NCBI GenBank assembly: GCA_949132985.1
Contig: CASCGD010000001.1
Location: forward strand, 28,701-92,700
Length of the DNA: 64,000 nucleotides
Reading direction: 5' to 3'
DNA from: an uncultured Lachnospiraceae bacterium
GTDB taxonomy: Bacteria > Bacillota > Clostridia > Lachnospirales > Lachnospiraceae
Shown here: piece after piece, positions 33,405-41,120 of the stretch
Position numbering within the stretch: the stretch's first letter is position 1
How the letters are laid out: the number at the start of each line of letters is the position of its first letter
Translations under genes and position numbers: made by a program
The notes under the pieces: generated by a model
Told to the model about the DNA's origin: nothing
The model's database searches: none
The model's input: the letters and a program-made list of their open reading frames with translations, nothing else

Positions 33405-35378
33405 TTACAGTCCTGTCACAAGCAGCTCGATCATATCGGAAACCGTCTGTATATAACGGCTGGCCGCATTGTAAGCATTCTGATACTTAATCATGTTCGT
33501 CAGTTCCTCATCCGTGGACACACCGGTGATCTGCAGCCGTTTGTTGTCCAGTGCGTTGGTCGAATCTTCAAGCGTTATAGCCGTCGACTGATAGGTAGAG
33601 CCTGCCGTCGCGATACCGCCAATCATCTCCGTGTAATACTCGCCAAACGTAAAGGTCGCCTCGGAACCCGGATAAATTTTCAAAAGCTTTGTCCGCCACA
33701 TATTGGAAAGCTCTTCGCCCATACCGTAGTCAATCTCGTGGGTGTCCTTTGTCAGATGCGGGAACAGGCTCGGCTGGTTTTCCAGATCATCGTTGACACC
33801 AAGAGACACCAGCGTGTACTGAGAACCCGTCTCCAGCCCGTACTCCTCATTAAATACATAGTACAGCTTACCGGCGATGAACTTCTCCTCATATTTCTGA
33901 TTGTCCTTTGTCGTCCACTGCTCATAAGGACACTCCTTTGAGCTGCGTTTGATCGTACCGTCTGCATTATAATCCGTCGTCGACACGGTGCCGTTACCCT
34001 TCGTCTCGTCCCAGATGCGGTACTGCCGCCCGGCCAGAGTCACGGTCTCACAGTCATAGATGTCCTCTTCATTATATATATACCAGGTCTTTCCGTTTAC
34101 GTCCGAAACCTTCTGATAACGCTCCGTACCCTTTCTCGTGAACAGCTCTGCAGGCGGAATCTTCATATCAGAGCCAAGCCTGCAGCTCTCCTCGTCGAGT
34201 ACTTTAACATTTTTATAGCTGGTGATCGTGTAGGTGCCGTCACCATTGTCTGTCCTTACTTCAAAGCTTGCCCTTGTATTCGGGCATAAAATTTCATTAA
34301 TCGCCTTCGCAATGCCATGGATGAGCACATCCAGCTGAGCCTCAGACTCTTCCATGACAGACATGCCGACGGTATTTGCATAGATTTCCGGGTCCGCGCC
34401 CTCCAGATATGCAAAGTTTTTGAGTCCATCGCCCCGCGCCTGAATAAGCGCTTTAATCTCACCGATATCCGAATTTTTCTCGGAAGAGATCGGTATCGAA
34501 AAATCGAAGAGGTCCATGTAATGTCCGTTTTCCTCATTCGACAAATAAGGCCAATATGCGTCCACATACCCTGTCGCACGGTCAATCTTCTTGCCTATTT
34601 CATGGCAACAAGTCTCGTCGATAAAGGACTGGCCCTCCACTGTAACACTGACAATGCCATTTGCCTCCTCGGTGTAGGACATGTTTACCAGACCGCTCAG
34701 CTCATCCAGCGCTAAATCTCTCGCATCGCGCAGATCGTAGGCAGTCTCCACCTTGCCCGCCTCAATGCGCTGAATGTCCAGATTCAGCTTATAAATCTCC
34801 TTACCAAGCTCATTGACACGGTCGATGTTATTGGAAATCTGAATATTAATTTTTGACTGGTATGCGGATATACTCGAATAAATTGCTTTTGCCCGGGTAA
34901 GAAGCAGATTGGAGCGCTCTATAACCAGACTCTGATTCGCGTTATCTGAAGGGTCCTGTGCCAGAAACTCAAACGCAGCCCAAAGACTGTCGTTCGAATC
35001 CCGATCATTGCCGGAACCCATCAGGACATCCTTAAATGCCGTTCCCTCCAACTCCTGATATAAGCTCTGTACCTCGTCAATTGCACTAAAATAAGATGAG
35101 TAGTAGGACATGCGCCCTGCCTCCACACGATATCTCTTGTCTAAGAAAATATCCCTGGCATGGACGATATCACCAATTCCTACTCCGAGTCCCGTCTGAA
35201 GCGGGCCGGCAGATGACCGCCCGAACGTGTTGTAGTGCTTATCTTCAAAAACAATCTGTTGACGCACATAACCCGGCGTATTTACATTCGCAAGGTTATT
35301 TGCAGACGTATTGATGGCGTTCTGTGCCGAACGTAAGCCACTGCTTCCTATATACAGTGAACCCATTCCGTTAGCCAT
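33405..35378 (-). CDS. flgK: Flagellar hook-associated protein FlgK
   Basis: The 657-residue protein starts MANGMGSLYIGSSGLRSAQN, with NTSANNLANVNTPGYVRQQI (the canonical NxANvxTpGY motif) and ends with DEELTNMIKYQNAYNAASRY. This is a complete HAP1. It is placed right after flgN as in Bacillus-type late operons. The start follows AGGGGGA. It is longer than the typical 450-550 because of an insert around residues 330-520. Confidence 0.93.
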   Translation of the reverse strand: MANGMGSLYIGSSGLRSAQNAINTSANNLANVNTPGYVRQQIVFEDKHYNTFGRSSAGPLQTGLGVGIGDIVHARDIFLDKRYRVEAGRMSYYSSYFSAIDEVQSLYQELEGTAFKDVLMGSGNDRDSNDSLWAAFEFLAQDPSDNANQSLVIERSNLLLTRAKAIYSSISAYQSKINIQISNNIDRVNELGKEIYKLNLDIQRIEAGKVETAYDLRDARDLALDELSGLVNMSYTEEANGIVSVTVEGQSFIDETCCHEIGKKIDRATGYVDAYWPYLSNEENGHYMDLFDFSIPISSEKNSDIGEIKALIQARGDGLKNFAYLEGADPEIYANTVGMSVMEESEAQLDVLIHGIAKAINEILCPNTRASFEVRTDNGDGTYTITSYKNVKVLDEESCRLGSDMKIPPAELFTRKGTERYQKVSDVNGKTWYIYNEEDIYDCETVTLAGRQYRIWDETKGNGTVSTTDYNADGTIKRSSKECPYEQWTTKDNQKYEEKFIAGKLYYVFNEEYGLETGSQYTLVSLGVNDDLENQPSLFPHLTKDTHEIDYGMGEELSNMWRTKLLKIYPGSEATFTFGEYYTEMIGGIATAGSTYQSTAITLEDSTNALDNKRLQITGVSTDEELTNMIKYQNAYNAASRYIQTVSDMIELLVTGL

Positions 35379-35397
35379 ACATCATTCCCCCTATCTG

Positions 35398-35910
35398 TTA
35401 TTGCTTTGTGTCGAATCCCCGACTTCCGAGCAGATCCCCGGTGTTTACGGCAGACTTGTTGTAATTTGCCGTCTCGGGAGCCTGTCGCATGCTGCGAAAC
35501 AGATTAAGGTCAAATTCTAATAACTCCATAGACTGATGAATCAACGCCTGATTTGCCTGATTGATGCGCTTTAATTCATTCATCGTCTCTTTCAGATCGA
35601 TACGAACCGCGGCAAGTCTTTCCCGCTCCTTCGGCTGGTTTGCAAGGGTCTCCTCCAAAACGGAAATCTTTAATTCTTCCGGCTTTTTGTTCAAAACCAC
35701 CGCAATATCATTCATGATACGCGTACGCTTTGTCTCCAGACTCTGAATCCCGTTTGCGACCTCCTCCTGTCCCGCACTGATACGCTCTACGGCCAAAACG
35801 TCGGACTCGATCAATGCCTCTCGCAGTTCCTCGGATAAATCGATCAGCCTCTGGTATTCAACTGTCTCATTCTCCAAAACCTGTGCCAGGTCATCCATCA
35901 AGCTTGCCAC
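35398..35910 (-). CDS. flgN: FlgN family flagellar export chaperone
   Basis: The 170-residue helical protein (DDLAQVLENETVEYQRLIDL, then SEELREALIESDVLAVERIS) has the heptad pattern and the place of FlgN, between flgM and flgK. FlgN chaperones the hook-junction proteins FlgK and FlgL, both encoded directly downstream. Assignment rests on position, size and helix pattern in a loosely conserved family. Confidence 0.85.
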   Translation of the reverse strand: MASLMDDLAQVLENETVEYQRLIDLSEELREALIESDVLAVERISAGQEEVANGIQSLETKRTRIMNDIAVVLNKKPEELKISVLEETLANQPKERERLAAVRIDLKETMNELKRINQANQALIHQSMELLEFDLNLFRSMRQAPETANYNKSAVNTGDLLGSRGFDTKQ

Positions 35911-35924
35911 GTTCGATACCTCTC

Positions 35925-36203
35925 TTAATACAATTCGTTGTACTTTTCTAACAATTTACTTGCAAAATCTCCAGCATCAACCTTGTAATTACCAGAATCA
36001 ACCCTAGTTTTCAGCTCTGCGACTTTATCTTCCCTGATGTCTGAAGCATTTGCGACTGCCTGTTTTGCGATCTGATAGTCCCGTCCGGCCTGTGAAATAT
36101 GCAGCTGATCTTGAAAGCTTCCGGTTTTCTTCACAGTATTTGTGCGGGCAGGCTTACTGCTCTTATAGATCGCAGCCACCTGATTATATGCATCTATACG
36201 CAT
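35925..36203 (-). CDS. flgM: Anti-sigma-28 factor FlgM
   Basis: The 92-residue protein starts MRIDAYNQVAAIYKSSKPAR and ends with KVAELKTRVDSGNYKVDAGD, FASKLLEKYNELY, the FlgM domain that clamps the flagellar sigma factor (sigma-28/SigD). A longer in-frame frame from 36293 runs over its own promoter and is rejected: the ATG at 36203 has AAAGGAGA. It opens flgM-flgN-flgK-flgK2-flgL-fliW-csrA, so its transcription depends on the sigma factor it inhibits. Confidence 0.93.
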   Translation of the reverse strand: MRIDAYNQVAAIYKSSKPARTNTVKKTGSFQDQLHISQAGRDYQIAKQAVANASDIREDKVAELKTRVDSGNYKVDAGDFASKLLEKYNELY

Positions 36204-36268
36204 AACGGCATCTCCTTTCTTCCCTGAAATGTAAAAAGCATATTTCCTGATTGCTTTTTCTAAACTAT

Positions 36269-36295
36269 TTATCGGAGGTTTACCAAAAAACATTA
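36269..36295 (-). promoter_or_regulatory. Sigma-28 promoter for flgM through csrA
   Basis: On the minus strand TAATGTTT (36288-36295), 11 bases, then TCCGATAA (36269-36276). Two positions differ from the flagellar sigma consensus. It lies 10 bases past the stop of the hybrid kinase gene. Confidence 0.85.
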
Positions 36296-36304
36296 GAGGG
36301 AAAA

Positions 36305-39300
36305 TTATTTTATTTGTTCAGGCCTCTCCTGAGTCCTGAGCACCTCGTCAAGTATCTCCATCAGTTTTTCGATGTCGATGGGTTTTGCGATATGTCCGTT
36401 CATGCCGCTTAAAAGAGCCCTCTGCTTATCTTCCTCAAAAGCATTTGCAGTCATGGCAAGGATTGGGGTTGACGCCAGCGTACTGTTGCCCAGCGCGCGG
36501 ATTCTTCTCGTCGCCTCATAGCCGTCCATCACTGGCATCTGGATATCCATCAGAATCAGCTGATAATAGCCGGGCACAGCATTTTGCAGCATTTCCAGCG
36601 CAATCTGCCCGTTCTCCGCCGTTTCGATTTCAAAACCTGCCTCCTCTAAAATTGTCTCCGCAATTTCGCGGTTTAACTCGTTATCCTCTGCCAGCAGAAT
36701 CCGTCCCGTGTGCTGTATCTCCCCCAAGCAGCCGGAAGCAGCCTGCTTATCCTTGTTCACGATAGAATACAGGCAGTTCTGCAATTCAGACAGAAACAGA
36801 GGCTTGCTGCAAAACGCGGTCACACCGGCCTCCTTCGCCTCGCTCTCGATATCACTCCAGTCATATGCTGTCAGAACAATAATCGGGACGTCCTTTCCCA
36901 TTTCCTGACGGACGCGCCTGGCCACCTCTACACCGTTCATATCGGGCAGAAGCCAGTCAATAATGTATACCGAATAGCAGTCGTCGCGCATCTTTGCCTG
37001 GCGGGTCCTTAAAACCGCCTCCTTGCCTGATAACGTCCACTCCGCCCGCAGCCCGATCTCCTGGAGCATACAGGAAACACTGTCACATGTGTTAAAGTCA
37101 TCGTCCACCACGAGTGCGCGCACATTTTTCAGTTCCGGAATTGCCTGAACCTCCCGCCCCTCCGAATCCAGACGAAACACAAATGAAACGACGCATTCCG
37201 TGCCGACGCCCACTTTGCTCTTCACCTCAATGGAACCGTTCATCATCTCCACAATATTTTTCGCGATCGCCATACCAAGACCCGTTCCCTGAATACCGCT
37301 GATCGTAGAATTGCGTTCCCGCTCGAAAGGCTCGAAAATCCGCGAGACAAATTCCTCCGTCATGCCAATACCCGTATCCTTGACGTGGAACTCATACTGG
37401 GTATGGCCCTCCGGCGCACCCGGGCGCTCGATCACCTTCAGGCTTACCATACCGCCCGCAGATGTGTACTTCACGGCATTGCTCATCAGGTTTAAGAGCA
37501 CCTGGTTTAAGCGCAGCTTATCGCAGCAGATTTCTTCATGACGGATATCAACTGCATCCATATACAGATCCAGCTGTTTTGCATGAATATCCGCCTGAAG
37601 AATGTTGCGCAGATCATGCAGAATGTCAGGCAGGCTGCACGGCTGTTCTTCCAGATGTATTTTCCCGCTCTCAATACGGCTCATATCCAGAACATCGTTT
37701 ATCAGGCTCAGCAGATGATTTCCTGACGACATTATTTTCTTTAAATATTCCTCTACCTGCTCTTTCTGCTCAATATGTGTGAGTGCAAGCGCGGTGAATC
37801 CGATGATCGCGTTCATCGGCGTGCGGATATCATGGGACATATTGGAAAGAAACGCACTTTTCGCCTTGCTGGCCCGGTTGGCCTGGAAGAGCGCATCCTC
37901 AAGTACCGCCTTTTGCTCCATCTCCTCGCGCGTCTGCTCATCGACACTGGTAAAGCCCACCACAACTCCGCGTGAAGTATTCCAGTCACCTGCACGCGCT
38001 GCCTTTGCCTGAAAATAGCGTGTGCCGCCGCAGCAGATCGTCCGGTAGTTTATGTAGCACATCTCCCTATCCGAAAGCTTTTTTTCCAGCTCTTCGCAAG
38101 ATAAAAGGCACCTCATCTCCTCCCTGTCATCCGGATAGACACACTCCTCTATGTAACGGCCGATGCACTCCTCTGCGGGCAGCTTCCCCGAAAAAATATC
38201 ATCCAGCAGTCCTTTGTCACAACCGCCCATGCGCAGCGGCTGCACCATTTTCGTATTCAGATCCAAAAAGCAGACAAGATTATATTCCATACTCAGCGCA
38301 TGGATCATCTCCATCTGCCGGCGCTTGCTCTCACGCTGCTTTTGCTCCTCCTTCAGTTTCTGGTCCGTATAATCGAGAAGGAAGCGCTGGCAATAAATCT
38401 CTCCGGCCTCCTCCACAAGCTTAATATTCCCCAGAATATGAAGTATTTTTCCGCTCCCGTGCTTCACACGGTATTCCAGATTGACACTGTCTCCCACATT
38501 TTTCAGGGATCGGATACTTTCTTCCAGCTTAGGACGGTCTTGCTCCACCACAGAAGATGCAATCATGAAGAAACCGTCGGCCATCATCTCCTCCTGCGTT
38601 TCATAGCCTAAAATCTGGAGCGCACTCTTGTTAATACTGATGATTTGCGAGCCGTCCACCGTGTGACAGAGAACGCCGCAGTCCAGTGACATGAACAGCG
38701 ATTCCAATGCTCTGTTTTTACGAATAATCTCGTTTGCATAAGCCCGCTCCTGCGTGATGTCAATGCCGACACCCACGGTTCCCATAACGCTTCCGTCCAA
38801 ATCATAGAGAGGGGATTTATAAGTTGTGAGCAGCCTTGTATTTTCAGCGGTCAGAACCTCTTCCTCCGAGACAATCGTTTCCTGCCGCTCCATCACGATA
38901 CGCTCCGACTCGATACAGGCGGGGTCATCCTGCTCCACATCCCAGATATAAGCGTGCCTTTGCCCCTGAACCTGCTCCTTCGTCTTGCTCACCGTTTTGC
39001 AGAAACTGTCGTTTACTTTTTCATGAATACCGTCTTTGCTCTTAAACCAGATCAAATCCGGCGTACCATTGATCGATGCCTCCAGATACTGGCCCGTCTG
39101 CCAGCTGTCCTTGCGCTCCCTTAACTGCTGCTGCCATTTCAGAAAATAGAACTTTGTCTCTGAAACAGACAGCGGCAGGGTCCAGATATTCGAAATATCC
39201 GTCGACATCTCAGCGGGATCATCCAGCAGCTCTACGACTTGCGGCTTTTCTGCGAGAAGGATCAGTTCTGTTTCAGGATTCTTTAATGTAACGAAAGAAC

Positions 39301-39493
39301 GCGCTGTCTCCACCGCGTCCACATCCCTCAAATCAGCTATTATCACATCAGCTTTTTTTACCAGCTCTCTCCTGAGAGTGTCACTCTCAAAAAACTCATG
39401 TGTGAACGCTTCCAACGCAGGCATTTCCTTAATCGTCTCAAACAGACTGCTCTTGCGCCCGATAAGATAGAAGCACATATGACAATGATACAT
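36305..39493 (-). CDS. Hybrid sensor histidine kinase with PAS domains and two receivers
   Basis: The 1062-residue protein has an N-terminal, possibly degenerate receiver-like domain (about 1-120), PAS domains at roughly 130-250, 270-375 and 400-515, then HisKA with the phospho-acceptor histidine at 554 (SNMSHDIRTPMN) and HATPase_c (NAVKY, DTGIGM, GTGLGMAIAK). REC1 has its aspartate at about 846 (YIIDWLLPDMNG) and REC2 at about 983 (LMDIQMPVMDG). No signal peptide or membrane span is seen, so it is cytoplasmic. GAGGAGG precedes the ATG. No Hpt protein is encoded nearby. It shares its HisKA-REC-REC core with 41121-43685. Input and output are unknown. Confidence 0.93.
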   Translation of the reverse strand: MYHCHMCFYLIGRKSSLFETIKEMPALEAFTHEFFESDTLRRELVKKADVIIADLRDVDAVETARSFVTLKNPETELILLAEKPQVVELLDDPAEMSTDISNIWTLPLSVSETKFYFLKWQQQLRERKDSWQTGQYLEASINGTPDLIWFKSKDGIHEKVNDSFCKTVSKTKEQVQGQRHAYIWDVEQDDPACIESERIVMERQETIVSEEEVLTAENTRLLTTYKSPLYDLDGSVMGTVGVGIDITQERAYANEIIRKNRALESLFMSLDCGVLCHTVDGSQIISINKSALQILGYETQEEMMADGFFMIASSVVEQDRPKLEESIRSLKNVGDSVNLEYRVKHGSGKILHILGNIKLVEEAGEIYCQRFLLDYTDQKLKEEQKQRESKRRQMEMIHALSMEYNLVCFLDLNTKMVQPLRMGGCDKGLLDDIFSGKLPAEECIGRYIEECVYPDDREEMRCLLSCEELEKKLSDREMCYINYRTICCGGTRYFQAKAARAGDWNTSRGVVVGFTSVDEQTREEMEQKAVLEDALFQANRASKAKSAFLSNMSHDIRTPMNAIIGFTALALTHIEQKEQVEEYLKKIMSSGNHLLSLINDVLDMSRIESGKIHLEEQPCSLPDILHDLRNILQADIHAKQLDLYMDAVDIRHEEICCDKLRLNQVLLNLMSNAVKYTSAGGMVSLKVIERPGAPEGHTQYEFHVKDTGIGMTEEFVSRIFEPFERERNSTISGIQGTGLGMAIAKNIVEMMNGSIEVKSKVGVGTECVVSFVFRLDSEGREVQAIPELKNVRALVVDDDFNTCDSVSCMLQEIGLRAEWTLSGKEAVLRTRQAKMRDDCYSVYIIDWLLPDMNGVEVARRVRQEMGKDVPIIVLTAYDWSDIESEAKEAGVTAFCSKPLFLSELQNCLYSIVNKDKQAASGCLGEIQHTGRILLAEDNELNREIAETILEEAGFEIETAENGQIALEMLQNAVPGYYQLILMDIQMPVMDGYEATRRIRALGNSTLASTPILAMTANAFEEDKQRALLSGMNGHIAKPIDIEKLMEILDEVLRTQERPEQIK

Positions 39494-39567
39494 GATATCC
39501 TCCTCACAGCATGTTCCTGCTATTTAAGTTCAAAAGATAGAAATTGAAATATTTGTATGTTATTTTT

Positions 39568-39576
39568 ATTATAGCA
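39568..39576 (-). promoter_or_regulatory. Likely extended -10 promoter of the hybrid kinase gene
   Basis: The minus strand reads TGC-TATAAT, an extended -10 element, about 75 bases before the start. A good -35 is not visible. It is back to back with the sigma-28 promoter of flagellin 3. Confidence 0.45.
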
Positions 39577-39645
39577 ATAATAACAATCAGTCCTATTTTA
39601 GCAGATTCAGCTGTATTTGTCTACTTGCGTTTTTTCTTAAAACCC

Positions 39646-39672
39646 TAAATAAAATGCGAAAAATGCCGATAC
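39646..39672 (+). promoter_or_regulatory. Sigma-28 promoter of the third flagellin
   Basis: TAAATAAA (39646-39653), 11 bases, then GCCGATAC (39665-39672). It fits the flagellar sigma consensus with a weaker -35. It predicts a leader of about 65-70 bases before the ATG at 39746. Confidence 0.85.
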
Positions 39673-39745
39673 ATATATAACTTAACCGCTTACAATAGTC
39701 AGGATGACAGACACAGTTTGTGCCACTTTACATGGAGGTAATGAT

Positions 39746-41074
39746 ATGTCAATGGTTGTCACTCACAATCTGCCCGCTGCCAACACAACACGGCAGTTGG
39801 ACTCCACTGCGAACAGCAAACGAAAATCCTCGGAAAAACTTTCCTCCGGCTATCGCATCAACCGCTCGGCGGACGATGCCGCAGGACTTAGCATTTCCGA
39901 AAAAATGCGCTGGCAGATACGCGGGCTTGACCGGGCGATTGCCAATGTGCAGGATGGGGTCTCCCTCATTCAGACCGCGGACGGAGCCTTAAATGAAGTA
40001 CACGACGCCCTGCAGCGCATGAATGAGCTGGCGACGCAAGCGGCGAATGACACAAACACGGAGGAAGACCGGAATGCTATACATCAGGAGCTTTCCGCCT
40101 TAAAGGCGCTCATCAGCCGTATCTCCGATTATACGACCTTTAATGACCGCACCGTCTTAAAGGCAACGCAGCTCATTGACATCGATTGCGACGACTTTGC
40201 GACGGTTATCATGGAAGATAAATTTACCGGCATTCCTAATGCAAACGCAACGGTTTACGGGAAGGCAATTGATTTCGGCCGCGTCAACAGCAGCAATAAG
40301 GAGCAACTCATCAACAAAAAATTTACGGTAACGTGCAGTCAGAATTGCAGCCAGAAGTTCCGGTTCGAGTTTACTGATGCCACCAGCACAAACGCAGTCG
40401 TCACAGGTGATCAGAACGGCCGCGGGAATCTGACGGTAACAATCGGGATGAAGGACGCCAGTCTTAACAGCGGCGCGGATGTCGTGAAAAGGATTTATGA
40501 CGTGGTAAACAGTATGCAAGGGCAAATGGGCGGAGGCACCGGGCAGCCTGTCCACATCGGACATGCAAACGGCCTGCATGTGGACGGAAGCTCTTTAATC
40601 ATGTACTCGCTGCATGACGGTCCCCCCTATGCACCCGGCATGGGCCAGATCTACGCGGATGATCTGCTGGTGAAGAGCGAACAGATTCGTCTTCAGGTTT
40701 CAGCAAACCCCTGGCAGGAGGTTGAGGTGGAAATCCGCACGATCAATTCGAGCACGTTAGGACTGGGTAACCTGGATGTCAGCAGCTACACTGCTGCGGG
40801 GGAATCCATAAAGCGGATTCAGCATGCCGTAGACCTGGTGTCTGACTATCGCTCCTATTTGGGAGCGCTGCAAAACCGCCTCGAATCTACGATGCGCAAC
40901 AACGGAAACATTTCCGAGAATACGCAGTCCGCCGAAAGCCGCCTGCGCGACACCAACATACCGGAAGAATTTTTAAACAATACAAAACTCTGGATTTTAC
41001 AAAATGCCGGCCACTCCATGCTGGCTCAGGCAAACCAGCAGTCAACAGACGGTATCATGCGCCTGCTGACCTGA
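39746..41074 (+). CDS. Divergent flagellin with enlarged middle domain
   Basis: The 442-residue protein starts MSMVVTHNLPAANTTRQLDS, with EKLSSGYRINRSADDAAGLS and LQRMNELATQAANDTNTEED as in the main flagellins. The middle (about 150-350) is new and includes QGQMGGGTGQPVHIGHANGL. At the C-terminus the conserved DTDMAKEM reads DTNIPEEF and the NQIL helix reads KLWILQNAGHSMLAQANQQS, ending MRLLT rather than LLG. The start follows GGAGGT; an ATG 42 bases up is poorly supported. It is driven alone by a sigma-28 promoter. It may be a minor filament component; FliS binding could differ with the altered tail. Confidence 0.9.
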   Translation: MSMVVTHNLPAANTTRQLDSTANSKRKSSEKLSSGYRINRSADDAAGLSISEKMRWQIRGLDRAIANVQDGVSLIQTADGALNEVHDALQRMNELATQAANDTNTEEDRNAIHQELSALKALISRISDYTTFNDRTVLKATQLIDIDCDDFATVIMEDKFTGIPNANATVYGKAIDFGRVNSSNKEQLINKKFTVTCSQNCSQKFRFEFTDATSTNAVVTGDQNGRGNLTVTIGMKDASLNSGADVVKRIYDVVNSMQGQMGGGTGQPVHIGHANGLHVDGSSLIMYSLHDGPPYAPGMGQIYADDLLVKSEQIRLQVSANPWQEVEVEIRTINSSTLGLGNLDVSSYTAAGESIKRIQHAVDLVSDYRSYLGALQNRLESTMRNNGNISENTQSAESRLRDTNIPEEFLNNTKLWILQNAGHSMLAQANQQSTDGIMRLLT

Positions 41075-41087
41075 ATTGACCAACATG

Positions 41088-41120
41088 AAAAGGACCGCCT
41101 CACGGCAGTCCTTTTTGTTT
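41088..41120. terminator. Bidirectional terminator between flagellin 3 and the hybrid kinase
   Basis: AAAAGGAC-CGCC-TCAC-GGCA-GTCCTTTTTG forms a GC-rich stem with T runs on both strands. It lies 13 bases after the flagellin stop and abuts the stop of the converging kinase gene. Confidence 0.85.

Noticed and set aside
36204..36293. Longer FlgM with 30 extra N-terminal residues
   Set aside because: The extension covers the sigma-28 promoter, so it could not be transcribed from it; the downstream ATG has a strong ribosome site.
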